From Pseudobdellovibrionaceae bacterium (GTDB lineage Bacteria > Bdellovibrionota > Bdellovibrionia > Bdellovibrionales > JAGQZY01): a DNA stretch of 64,000 bases. Under the pieces are notes generated by a model. It worked only from the letters and a program-made list of their open reading frames with translations. It did no database searches and was not told where the DNA came from. A program made the translations under genes and the position numbers. Positions 18,954 to 28,358 of the stretch are shown here, piece by piece (within the stretch, counting starts at the first letter, position 1; each line of letters starts with the position of its first letter). The DNA is taken from contig JACKAL010000008.1 of the NCBI GenBank assembly GCA_020635085.1, positions 1-64,000 on the forward strand, given 5' to 3'.

Positions 18954-19367
18954 ATGGAAAAGTTTCGAAAGTCTTTTGATGTATTATGGGCCGATTTAGA
19001 CCCGAATTTTCATGTGAGACATACCGCCTACAACGATTATGCAGCTCAAGTACGCTTCGCCTTTCTTTCGGAAAATGGCTACACGCTAGAGAAGTTTCGC
19101 CAAGAAGGTATCGGGCCTGTGATCTTTCGTGAAGAGACCAAATTTCTGAAAGAGGTTTTTGCAGGTGACACGCTGACTGTCGATATGCAGGTGCCTTTTG
19201 TGAGTGAAGATGGTCGCAAGTGGAAAATTCAGCATCATGTTTTTCGTAAAGATGGAGAATGTGCCGCCGAAATTACCATTGAGGGCGCATGGTTCGATTT
19301 AAAAAATCGCAAAGTCACTGTACCACCACAAACCCTCCAACAAGCGATGGCCAAGCTACAAGAGTGA
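18954..19367 (+). CDS. acyl-CoA thioesterase, 4-hydroxybenzoyl-CoA thioesterase (hotdog) family
   Basis: A 137-residue hotdog protein. The N-terminal DVLWADLDPNFHVRHTAYNDYA has the catalytic-Asp region of the YbgC/FadM type, where 'D.N.H..N..Y' is usual; here Val-Arg-His replaces part of it. Further on, FLKEVFAGDTLTVDM is typical of the fold. Substrate cannot be told. A GTG at 18948 is in frame, but AGAGGTG spaced 5 bases from ATG 18954 supports the latter. Confidence 0.78.
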   Translation: MEKFRKSFDVLWADLDPNFHVRHTAYNDYAAQVRFAFLSENGYTLEKFRQEGIGPVIFREETKFLKEVFAGDTLTVDMQVPFVSEDGRKWKIQHHVFRKDGECAAEITIEGAWFDLKNRKVTVPPQTLQQAMAKLQE

Positions 19368-19545
19368 TCTAGAGCATCAACACCATAAGCGTCCTGCGAC
19401 TCATAATCATAGACGAATGCCTGTTGCGTATTCTTATTTGGCACGCTTATCGCTCCGGCCTTTAAAGTATTATAAAAAATAAAGTAGACACGGGATACTG
19501 TAGCCCCATAGGCATTATAACCCAGTAGGATAACGGAAATAAAAA

Positions 19546-20538
19546 ATGCATTTGCCAAATTTTGTCACAAATTTAAGAAATAATTTCATTTTCTGTTGCC
19601 TCATCCTTTCGCAAGTTGGGGCTTGTTCTCTATCTCTCGCTCAATCTCAGTGCTTGAATTTATTTATCAAGTCTTCCCAAATACAAACAGCTGAGGACAG
19701 CTTTTATGATTTTCCTCCTTCTTTGGACCAACGTATATTAGATCAAGCGCTATCTCCCTTTTATTATCGAGCACAGCCAGAAAACCCTGAATATTTCCGT
19801 CGCATTATTAAAAAAGAATTAGTTAAAGATCCCTACTTCTCCAATCTTTCAACAGCAGACATGAAAGCCGCTATAGATGCATTGATCGAATACCCATATA
19901 AGCCTCTGATCATATTGATGAAGATTAAATGGTTGCATCAACTGGCTATTGAAGGAAAAAACCCCAATGATCATGTAAGTTCCTTTGCTGCAATAGCACG
20001 CGCCCACCATCTCACCGCGCTACAACATTTAACGACCGTTAAAAATGCCCTAAAGATTATTCGCTCTGGATATATTGCGGCTAAATCACCTTCTCGTGTC
20101 AGTCAATTTGGCGGATCTGACAATCGTGAGCGTGCAGCCTATGTTACAGCTGTAACAGCAGAAACTCGTTCTCGTTGGTTACAAGATATTAAAGACTATG
20201 ACCAAGATGATGTCGTATTCGAGATTTCTCTGGATGTTTTAGATACCGTTAGTTGGAGTCATGCTAACTCGGAGCCCCTATTCGGGCGTCAAGAAGAAAC
20301 GTCCTCCTTGCACGATCTCAGTTTCCAACTTTACGCAATTCTAGCCGCTCGCACTCCAGCAGATTCTTACAATGAAATTGTGTCATATAAAAATATTCCT
20401 CTAATAACAAACGGCGCTATACAACATATGTATATGAAACCAAGAGATCGCGAAAAAACATTAATGATCCTTAAGAGAGATAAGATATCACCGCCCAATG
20501 GCCGTCATTGGGAAGATATTATTGTGGGTCTTGAGTAA
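19546..20538 (+). CDS. exported protein with possible ADP-ribosyltransferase-like fold
   Basis: A 330-residue protein with an N-terminal export signal (FIFCCLILSQVGACSLSLAQS, about 14-34, which could also be a lipoprotein signal at Cys 27). No family is recognised with confidence. The segment LQHLTTVKNALKIIRSGYIAA (about 156-176), then VSQFGGSDNRERAAYVTAVT, then DDVVFEISLDVLD (about 221-233), and finally IQHMYMKPRDREKTLMIL follow the order of secreted or DarT-type ADP-ribosyltransferase folds ('H.T...N...I...G', then strands, then a late acidic or basic site). This is pattern reading only. An ISL3-family IS lies just downstream. Confidence 0.55.
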   Translation: MHLPNFVTNLRNNFIFCCLILSQVGACSLSLAQSQCLNLFIKSSQIQTAEDSFYDFPPSLDQRILDQALSPFYYRAQPENPEYFRRIIKKELVKDPYFSNLSTADMKAAIDALIEYPYKPLIILMKIKWLHQLAIEGKNPNDHVSSFAAIARAHHLTALQHLTTVKNALKIIRSGYIAAKSPSRVSQFGGSDNRERAAYVTAVTAETRSRWLQDIKDYDQDDVVFEISLDVLDTVSWSHANSEPLFGRQEETSSLHDLSFQLYAILAARTPADSYNEIVSYKNIPLITNGAIQHMYMKPRDREKTLMILKRDKISPPNGRHWEDIIVGLE

Positions 20539-20614
20539 AAATCGTATTCGTTAATAGAGTCCCCAAAATCGTTAGGTTTTTAGTCACTGACAAAGTCGCT
20601 GGGTAATTACAAAT

Positions 20615-20623
20615 GTCACGGAA
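20615..20623. repeat. direct repeat (target duplication) left of ISL3 element
   Basis: GTCACGGAA here and at 22087-22095 bracket the element. ISL3 elements usually duplicate 8 bp, so one of the nine bases may be chance. Confidence 0.6.
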
Positions 20624-22087
20624 GGTTCTCCGTTTTATAGAAGGGGCCACGGAGCGTTAGGGCCATAGTGAAGTCCTGCCCAAGTTCTCATAAAATAAAA
20701 TTTACTACGATTTTTTTTGTGAGGCCAAGGATGGGACTTCAAGGTAATGAGATCATTAAATTACTCGGTTTGCAAGGCGTAGCTATCGAACACACAGTTT
20801 CAAGCGATAGTGAGTTAAAACTGGTTATTTATGCTCGCCAGCTCCGCGAGCATTGTATCTGCCACGATTGTGGCAATTCCATTGAATACGTGCATGAATG
20901 GAAGCTGAGGAGGCTCCGGGGACCACCACTTGGTATTTATCAAGAGGTGTGGCTTTATTTAAGGCAACTTCGTGGTTACTGCCATATTTGTGGTGATAAG
21001 ATTCGTTCGGCAAAGGTTCCCTTTGTGCATCCACAGTTTCAAAATTTAATACTTTCTTTGTGTGAACACGCAGGACGCCTTATGGAGGAGATCACTTGCG
21101 AAGCTGTGGCTCGTTTACTACGATTAAATTCCAAGACGATGTGGGACCTCGATCAGTGGCGAATGCGCAATATGTTGCCAATAGTAAAACTGCCAGAGGA
21201 TATTAATTTAAGCCACATGAGTGCTGACGAGGTTCACTTCCGCACGATGCCAAAAGAAAACTCATTCACTCGCCCCGACATTGTATTTGTCACTAACCTT
21301 GTGTGCTATAAGGAGAGCAAAGTTCTATCAAATTCCATCGGTAGAAGTTCGAAGTCATTAAAAGAATGTTTAAAAGTCCTCACTGAACCGCAAAGATTAT
21401 CCATTCATTTTTTTGCCGTAGATATGCACGATCCGTTTATCTCTGTCATTCGTAAACAATGTCCAAATGCTGAAATTTGCGTAGACCGATTCCACTTAGC
21501 AGAGGCCGTAAATAAATGCTTCGACGAAGTGAGAAAGAGTGAGTTTAAAAAAGCACGTGAACAAAAAGATGAGTTTCAGCAGGAGATGCTATCGCCACAT
21601 CGAAGGTTTGTACTTGTAGAGCGAGAAAAGAAGCTATCCAAAGGAGATTTAAAAATGCTGGATCAATTAAAACAGCTCAACAACAATATTTTTAACGGTA
21701 TGATTTTAGTCGAACATTTCCATAAGATTTTGGATAAAACTGAAGTCTCAGAGTTCAGAAAGTCTCTCACTCTGTGGTACCGATTGGTGAGGGAATCAGG
21801 ACTTAAATCTTTTCGAAAGTTTGCCAAAACAATACGTAAATATCGTTTAAATATTGAGTCCTACGTGAGGTCCAAGCTGACAACAGCGGTGAGCGAAGGG
21901 CTGAATAATAAAATAAAAACACTTAAACGTATGGGCCTACGGCTATACCAACAAGGAGTCTTTTTTAAACAAAATTTTACAAAGATGCGGGTATTTAAAC
22001 TCTCGTTATGTGGATACAACCAATTGGTTCTGGCAACTCCCAGAACATTTGGCACAATCCACCCCCTTCTAAAAAACGGAGAGGGGT
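20624..22087 (+). mobile_element. ISL3-family insertion sequence, about 1.46 kb
   Basis: A single transposase lies between inverted ends that share TCTCCGTTTT.TAGAAGGGG (left 20627-20645; right 22063-22083, reverse complemented). The outermost bases differ (GGT on the left, CCCC on the right), so the right edge is uncertain by a few bases. The direct repeat GTCACGGAA at 20615-20623 and 22087-22095 contains the 8-bp target duplication expected for ISL3 elements. Confidence 0.75.
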
Positions 22088-22197
22088 CACGGAAAGTCAC
22101 AAAACGCGGCTCTTTTAAGGAGAACGAGCCCTTTTTTGTCAGTGTGTCTAGCTTATATGCAGTTTGCGGGGGCTACAGTCTGGCCCGGATCTTGTAA
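20731..22197 (+). CDS. ISL3-family transposase (reads past the element's right end)
   Basis: DDE transposase of the IS204/IS1001/IS1096/IS1165 type. It has an N-terminal zinc finger (CICHDCG about 45-51 and CHICG about 82-86), a helix-turn-helix region, then the catalytic residues in MSADEVHFR, FAVDMHDPF and AVSEGLNNKIKTLKRMG. ATG 20731 (MGLQGNEIIKLLGL) matches the usual start; longer starts at 20719 and 20668 are possible. The frame continues about 110 bases beyond the right inverted repeat into host DNA, so the last 35 residues or so are host-derived. Confidence 0.85.
   Translation: MGLQGNEIIKLLGLQGVAIEHTVSSDSELKLVIYARQLREHCICHDCGNSIEYVHEWKLRRLRGPPLGIYQEVWLYLRQLRGYCHICGDKIRSAKVPFVHPQFQNLILSLCEHAGRLMEEITCEAVARLLRLNSKTMWDLDQWRMRNMLPIVKLPEDINLSHMSADEVHFRTMPKENSFTRPDIVFVTNLVCYKESKVLSNSIGRSSKSLKECLKVLTEPQRLSIHFFAVDMHDPFISVIRKQCPNAEICVDRFHLAEAVNKCFDEVRKSEFKKAREQKDEFQQEMLSPHRRFVLVEREKKLSKGDLKMLDQLKQLNNNIFNGMILVEHFHKILDKTEVSEFRKSLTLWYRLVRESGLKSFRKFAKTIRKYRLNIESYVRSKLTTAVSEGLNNKIKTLKRMGLRLYQQGVFFKQNFTKMRVFKLSLCGYNQLVLATPRTFGTIHPLLKNGEGSRKVTKRGSFKENEPFFVSVSSLYAVCGGYSLARIL
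22087..22095. repeat. direct repeat (target duplication) right of ISL3 element
   Basis: Second copy of GTCACGGAA. The transposase frame reads on through this repeat. Confidence 0.6.
22109..22138 (+). terminator. possible rho-independent terminator
   Basis: GGCTC / GAGCC with a 13-base loop that can pair further (TTTT with GAGAA partly) is followed by CTTTTTT. It probably served the 19546-20538 gene before the ISL3 element inserted. Confidence 0.4.
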
Positions 22198-22227
22198 TAG
22201 GTGCTTACGGTTAACAAGGTTGAACGT

Positions 22228-22770
22228 ATGTATAAATGGATAAAAATTGCAATTTTGACGGTTCTGCAAGTGAGCGCAAGTGCGTCTTTTGCGCAAACCT
22301 CTACGTCGTCCACCAACCCAACCCCTATTGCAGCTACAGAGTCTCAAGAAACCATCGATCAACAAGGGCTTGCCGCCCCTGCCAAACCAGTTGTTTTAAG
22401 TTTTATGGAATGGAAGTCATTACGGGTTCATGAGGCCCAACAAAAACTAGAACAAATGGCTAAAACCCAAGAGGGCGCCCCTGTGTGGCACGAGGGAAAA
22501 GCCGCGGCGGATGCGAAGGGTGCTGAGCAGCGTCTTAATTTTAATGTGGATGTGGCCCTGCAGTTAAATATTCAGGATTACTTTTCTATGTATTTAAAAA
22601 ACCTCTCTAAAGAGGAATTTAAAGAAGCGACTAAAAAGCTTAACCAAGAAGAGGTGGCCGAGCTTCTTCTTGCCTATAAGAACTCTCAAGATAAAGGGAA
22701 GACTTCCCCGCAACTTAAGTTCAGCTCAACCAACAAAGATAACGCAAAGAGTAAAAATACCGAAATTTAA
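22228..22770 (+). CDS. hypothetical periplasmic protein
   Basis: A 180-residue protein with a signal peptide (MYKWIKIAILTVLQVSASASFAQ, cleavage about 23). A Thr/Ser/Pro-rich linker follows, then a helical, charged body (EWKSLRVHEAQQKLEQMAK, and LSKEEFKEATKKLNQEEVAELLLAYK) with likely coiled-coil character. No family recognised. ATG 22228, with AAGGTTG upstream, gives the signal peptide at the N-terminus; an in-frame start at 22201 does not. It sits upstream of groES in the same direction but has its own 160-base gap. Confidence 0.6.
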   Translation: MYKWIKIAILTVLQVSASASFAQTSTSSTNPTPIAATESQETIDQQGLAAPAKPVVLSFMEWKSLRVHEAQQKLEQMAKTQEGAPVWHEGKAAADAKGAEQRLNFNVDVALQLNIQDYFSMYLKNLSKEEFKEATKKLNQEEVAELLLAYKNSQDKGKTSPQLKFSSTNKDNAKSKNTEI

Positions 22771-22852
22771 GGGGAACTTTTAAACGCCTTCTCGTCCGTG
22801 GCTTCCGCCTCGTAACCCATTCTTAAAAATCTACTTTTTTTTCGTACTTACC

Positions 22853-22881
22853 TTGACAGAAAACTAGGCTATTTCCATATT
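22853..22881 (+). promoter_or_regulatory. sigma70-type promoter of groESL
   Basis: TTGACA (22853-22858), a 17-base spacer and CATATT (22876-22881) lie 57 bases before the groES start. No CIRCE element is present. Confidence 0.55.
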
Positions 22882-22908
22882 GGCCACACACAATGTGATA
22901 TCTATGGC

Positions 22909-22926
22909 TTAGTCCTAGGGGACTTA
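22909..22926 (+). promoter_or_regulatory. small hairpin in the groES leader
   Basis: TTAGTCC (22909-22915), TAGG loop, GGACTTA (22920-22926): six of seven pairs. It ends just before the AGAGGAGG ribosome site, so it could affect initiation or bind a regulator. Function is inference. Confidence 0.3.
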
Positions 22927-22938
22927 GAGGAGGAAAAA

Positions 22939-23241
22939 ATGGCTACTACTGATGTCAAGATCCGTCCATTACACGACAGAATTCTTGTTCGCAGAATGAA
23001 AGAGGACGATAAAACAGCAGGCGGGATCATCATCCCAGATACTGCTAAAGAAAAACCACAAAAAGGTGAAGTTGTTGCTACAGGTAACGGCCGCGTTAAT
23101 GAAGATGGTAAAGTATTTCCGTTGGAAGTGAAAAAGGGCGATAAAGTTCTTTTCAGTAAATACGCTGGCACTGATCTTAAATTGGGCTCTGATGAATTCT
23201 TAATGATCACAGAGACCGATGTTCTTGGAATTATCAACTAA
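22939..23241 (+). CDS. groES: co-chaperonin GroES
   Basis: A 100-residue co-chaperonin forming the heptameric lid of GroEL. It has [13 protein letters not shown] at the start, the mobile loop [20 protein letters not shown] (about 22-41) and [26 protein letters not shown] at the end. A strong AGAGGAGG precedes the ATG. groEL follows after 21 bases as one operon. Confidence 0.97.
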   Translation: MATTDVKIRPLHDRILVRRMKEDDKTAGGIIIPDTAKEKPQKGEVVATGNGRVNEDGKVFPLEVKKGDKVLFSKYAGTDLKLGSDEFLMITETDVLGIIN

Positions 23242-24909
<1,668 letters not shown>

Positions 24910-24939
24910 TTTTTGCCGAGAACATGTTTATTCTCAAAG

Positions 24940-24968
24940 AGGCTTGGGTTTTATCCCAGGCCTTTTTT
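24940..24968 (+). terminator. rho-independent terminator of groESL
   Basis: AGGCTTGGG / CCCAGGCCT stem (one G-T pair) with a 6-base loop, followed by a T run, 31 bases after the groEL stop. Confidence 0.85.
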
Positions 24969-25057
24969 ATTTGTGATGACGTTTTCTCTAAATGTGGCTA
25001 TGGTGCGCGTTCAAAGGACATAGGTTTATGTAACAACCCTTTTATGAGGAGTACTCA

Positions 25058-25864
25058 ATGATAAAAGTATTCGTGAGTCTTTTAACTTTCGTTTTAACGG
25101 CAATCTTACTTTTAGGCTGCAGCGGTAGTTCGAACAATAAGGGCAATGATGGCTCAAAAATTATGCCGAAAAATCGTATTCATTGGGAGTCTATCTCCTC
25201 TGATTTTAACCCAAGTATCGTTGATACAAGTTTTAAAACAGCTGGCCTTGAACAAATTAACATTGATATTTTTAACTTCACAGATGATGTCGAAGTGGTT
25301 TACTCCGACGAACTACACCAAGATGAAGGGGGCCTTCGTCTATACAAGGTATGGAAGAAATCAGCATCCTGGGGGTATATCAATAACCAGTTCAAAGGTA
25401 AAGCACTCAACCTAGATGGTTATGGCAGCTATGCATGTTCGATTCATGTCGTGAATGGAAAAATTACCAATCTTGAAGGCGGTTGTTATGTGCGAGTGCA
25501 AATCTTTTTACCTAAGGGCAAAGAAATTGAAGTCTACAATGTCGGACAACTCATCACTAAAAGATTTTTTCCAGAGGACGTTCAGACATTCTTAGCTCGT
25601 CTTGATCATGCGAGTTTCGATAACGAAAAATTAAAAGAAATAGAAATATTTTTAAACTCCTATAAAGAAACAGAAAAAACGCCAGTTTTCTTGGCAAAAG
25701 AGTTGGGGTTGGCAATACATACAGTCCTTGGAAGCGATTTAAAATTTAAAGTACTCGAGCAACTGCATGTTTATGTAAAAGATCGCGACAACTTAAAAAA
25801 GATCATCGAAGATGAATTTGATTTTTTTGCGCAAGAAAAGGCCAAAAAAATTGTAGGAATATAA
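25058..25864 (+). CDS. hypothetical lipoprotein, C-terminal helical DUF4476-like region
   Basis: A 268-residue protein with a clear lipobox (LLLGCSGS, Cys about 21). Residues about 45-170 look strand-rich and contain two cysteines (YACSIHVV, GGCYVRV) that may pair. Residues about 180-268 are helical with repeats of the kind 'FDNEKLKEIEIFL' and 'DLKFKVLEQLHVYVKDRDNLKKII', resembling DUF4476-type repeats seen in myxobacterial proteins; this is by eye only. TTTATGAGGAGTACTCA gives a good ribosome site. Function unknown. Confidence 0.6.
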   Translation: MIKVFVSLLTFVLTAILLLGCSGSSNNKGNDGSKIMPKNRIHWESISSDFNPSIVDTSFKTAGLEQINIDIFNFTDDVEVVYSDELHQDEGGLRLYKVWKKSASWGYINNQFKGKALNLDGYGSYACSIHVVNGKITNLEGGCYVRVQIFLPKGKEIEVYNVGQLITKRFFPEDVQTFLARLDHASFDNEKLKEIEIFLNSYKETEKTPVFLAKELGLAIHTVLGSDLKFKVLEQLHVYVKDRDNLKKIIEDEFDFFAQEKAKKIVGI

Positions 25865-25911
25865 TTGTTAGAAAAATTTCAACGAGTAATGTGTGTAAAA
25901 ATTTGAAAAAA

Positions 25912-27498
25912 TTAAAACATATAGCTTGCGCCAAAAATGAAATTTTGGAAACGATGACTTCCATGGGTTCCGGGAACAATGCGAGTTCCTGTTCCTGAGA
26001 AGTCTGTAGAGAAAGTTTTCCACTCGAGACCCGAATTAATCCAAATTCTTTCGCTCCAGCGATAATCAAGTTTGAATACAAAATGCACCATTCGACTGTC
26101 TTCGGCACCCGATGAGACGGGTTTTTCGTGCAAGCCGGCATTGAGATACCAGTACATGATACCGCTAATGTTCCAAGTTTTGAGGTCATCGACGGGCAAG
26201 CGTCCACCGAGCATTAAGCGTGGAGAAGCATACTCTGACGTAACAAGTCCTTCTGGATTGCTGTTATCAAGAGACATTTTATATTTATAAAAACCAAAAC
26301 CAAACATCAGCTTAGAATCAAAAAAATCATCGCGTAGGAGTAAATTGTAACCGACGTCCAGAGAATATTGAGAGAAAGAAGACGTAAGATCACTCGGACT
26401 ACCACCGCCAACGGGATTTTTTAGGGAGGCTGTACCCTGACCAAGACTGACATTAATAAACCATTCCGGGTTAATCCACATTTCGCCGGTGAGGTTCACG
26501 GCGGGATACAGAGAATTTTTTGTAGTATAGGAGTTACCGTCAGTGAGAGATAAAGACTGCTTAAATTGACCAATCGAAAAATAAGCTCCAAGCATACCAA
26601 AAGTCGGCGGGTTTTCTGGGCGCCATTCTTTAACCTTACCACTTTCAAGGTTATTTTCACTTAAGAGAAGTTCTGCCGGAATGTCGTCTTTTTTAATCCA
26701 AGACTCCTGAGCATAGGTGAGGGGTTTGGCGCCCGTAATTTTAGTATCTTTTTGAATAGCACCGAGCTCAATTTCGGAGACCACATCACCAAAACTGAGA
26801 TACTTATCTGTTTTTACCAATTTAATTTTTCCAACAACAACTTTTTCATTCTGAATAATATTGCCAAGCTTGGGATGACGAGTGACTTGGATAATTTTAC
26901 TGGCTGGGAGTTCTTGGCCGGGCACAAGGCCGTCACTTGATCCCAAGTTTATGGTTACGCGATTTTTTGTGCGGCTGAGAATAAGGCCCTCATAAGGCAC
27001 GCGAAATTTTAATTCTTGATATAACGATTGTAATTGTTTAACGGCTTTGTCTGTGGAGCTTTGATCAAGATCAGTAGCCGCAGCCTGAGAAATAAGTTGT
27101 CCATCTTTGGCGCTAAATAAAAAGAGTGCTAAAATAAAATCTTTGGGATTCTTTCGCACCTCAGTCATGAGTATCGCATCCGCGTGATAGTTCTCAGCAA
27201 TTTTTTTTACTTTTTCAGGAGACCCGATGAGCTCTGAGGGAACGATCATTTGACGAGAGAGATCGCTGGTAATGAGCTGCCATTGTTTGTCATTGCTTAG
27301 GTACTCATGAAGTGCTTTATCAAAGGGGCGAGAAAATATTCCATCGACGTTATCAACTGTGGGCATTAGTGCAACGGAGTGAATGGTGAGCGCCTCATCA
27401 ACAGAATTTTGCATTTTCACGCCTTCTTTGCGATTGGCAAAAGCAGAAAGGCTCGTGGTGAAGATCATCAAAAGTAGAAGAGGCCGGATGTAGGTCAT
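25912..27498 (-). CDS. outer-membrane protein: periplasmic FlgT-like domain plus C-terminal beta-barrel
   Basis: A 528-residue protein with a signal peptide (about 1-21). Residues about 40-165 resemble a CsgG/TolB-like nucleotide-free fold (SVALMPTVDNVDG to DAILMTEVRKNP). Residues about 170-255 include INLGSSDGLVPGQEL, the pattern seen in the C-terminal domain of FlgT and related proteins. Residues about 300-528 are amphipathic strands ending in SYMF, with a C-terminal Phe as in BAM-inserted barrels. The role is unknown; the combination is suggestive of a surface or secretion-associated protein. Confidence 0.6.
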   Translation of the reverse strand: MTYIRPLLLLMIFTTSLSAFANRKEGVKMQNSVDEALTIHSVALMPTVDNVDGIFSRPFDKALHEYLSNDKQWQLITSDLSRQMIVPSELIGSPEKVKKIAENYHADAILMTEVRKNPKDFILALFLFSAKDGQLISQAAATDLDQSSTDKAVKQLQSLYQELKFRVPYEGLILSRTKNRVTINLGSSDGLVPGQELPASKIIQVTRHPKLGNIIQNEKVVVGKIKLVKTDKYLSFGDVVSEIELGAIQKDTKITGAKPLTYAQESWIKKDDIPAELLLSENNLESGKVKEWRPENPPTFGMLGAYFSIGQFKQSLSLTDGNSYTTKNSLYPAVNLTGEMWINPEWFINVSLGQGTASLKNPVGGGSPSDLTSSFSQYSLDVGYNLLLRDDFFDSKLMFGFGFYKYKMSLDNSNPEGLVTSEYASPRLMLGGRLPVDDLKTWNISGIMYWYLNAGLHEKPVSSGAEDSRMVHFVFKLDYRWSERIWINSGLEWKTFSTDFSGTGTRIVPGTHGSHRFQNFIFGASYMF

Positions 27499-27628
27499 AT
27501 AGAGTATTGTGCACTAAGGTGTTTATGGGTGGAAGAGGCAAAAATAAACCCCTCTCATTGTCTAGATATGATCTAGCATAAACCACGGCCTATAGTCTCA
27601 AACAGAGGGCATAAAGTATATTAAAAGC

Positions 27629-28009
27629 ATGAAAGTATTTGTGGTGGATGATGCCTCTTTTATTCGAATCTTGTGCCGTCACTATGTGACCAAGGCGGGC
27701 TACGAAATGGTGGGCGATGCTTATGATGGGCCCGTCGCGCTTGAGCAAATTTGTAAAACGCAACCGGATTGTGTCATTATGGATCTTGCTTTGCCGGGGC
27801 TGAACGGAACCGATATTATTCGACATGTACACGAGAAATTTTCGCACATCCAATTTATTATTGTGTCCGCACTCGATGAGGATTTTTGTAAGAATCAAAT
27901 CGAAGACCTTTCATATGTAAAATTTATTACCAAACCCTTTGATGCTGAGCAAATTTCTGAGGCACTTCAACTTGCCGAACAAAATTTAGAAAAGGCAAAA
28001 CATGGCTGA
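27629..28009 (+). CDS. single-domain response regulator (CheY-like)
   Basis: A 126-residue receiver domain with no output domain. It has the acidic pair in FVVDDAS (9-10), the phospho-acceptor Asp in CVIMDLALPG (about 54), Ser in IIVSALDE and Lys in FITKPFD (about 105). It could act in chemotaxis-like signalling or as a phospho-relay. No kinase is adjacent. Its stop overlaps the next gene by 8 bases. Confidence 0.9.
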   Translation: MKVFVVDDASFIRILCRHYVTKAGYEMVGDAYDGPVALEQICKTQPDCVIMDLALPGLNGTDIIRHVHEKFSHIQFIIVSALDEDFCKNQIEDLSYVKFITKPFDAEQISEALQLAEQNLEKAKHG

Positions 28010-28304
28010 ATTCAAATTTGTATTAAAAGCTGTTGTGATTACGTTCATTTTAATAATAGCACTGCAGTTTGATATTAAAGGCCGCAAGGGAGAAGATTAT
28101 TTGGTTCAATACATGAAACAAGGAAAGATTGTGGTGTGGATTCGCCAGGCCACGCAAGGAGCTATTCAGCTCGCAGAAAACGGGATGAATGCACTACGTG
28201 CAAACACCACGATCCAGAATTATCTACCTCGACAAAAGACCATGCAGCCCCTCTCGCACGAAGAGGATTTCCCGGACGAGATGGTCTCCAACGAAAACCT
28301 CTAG
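28002..28304 (+). CDS. small single-pass membrane protein
   Basis: A 100-residue protein with one N-terminal hydrophobic segment (KAVVITFILIIALQF, about 9-23) and a mixed-charge remainder with an acidic end. ATG 28002 overlaps the response-regulator gene by 8 bases, so the two are coupled. No family recognised. It ends next to, and convergent with, the Tad pilus operon. In B. bacteriovorus a small-protein gene of the host-interaction (hit) locus lies next to the flp genes; equivalence is only a positional suggestion. Confidence 0.55.
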   Translation: MAEFKFVLKAVVITFILIIALQFDIKGRKGEDYLVQYMKQGKIVVWIRQATQGAIQLAENGMNALRANTTIQNYLPRQKTMQPLSHEEDFPDEMVSNENL

Positions 28305-28321
28305 AGCTCTAGAGCTCTAGA
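28299..28321. repeat. short tandem CTCTAGAG repeat
   Basis: CTCTAGAG occurs twice and then CTCTAGA, covering the stop codon of the small membrane protein. Each unit is palindromic. Such a tract can expand or contract. Confidence 0.7.
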
Positions 28322-28358
28322 TCCATTGGCTATCACATCTCAAGATGACAAACATTTA

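Noticed and set aside
19235..19558. A 107-codon reverse frame with a hydrophobic start
   Set aside because: Its second half is antisense to the thioesterase gene, there is no ribosome site and no recognisable family; a decayed gene in 19368-19558 cannot be excluded.
22780..22938. CIRCE (HrcA) operator before groES
   Set aside because: No TTAGCACTC-N9-GAGTGCTAA or close variant is present; only a weaker hairpin is seen.
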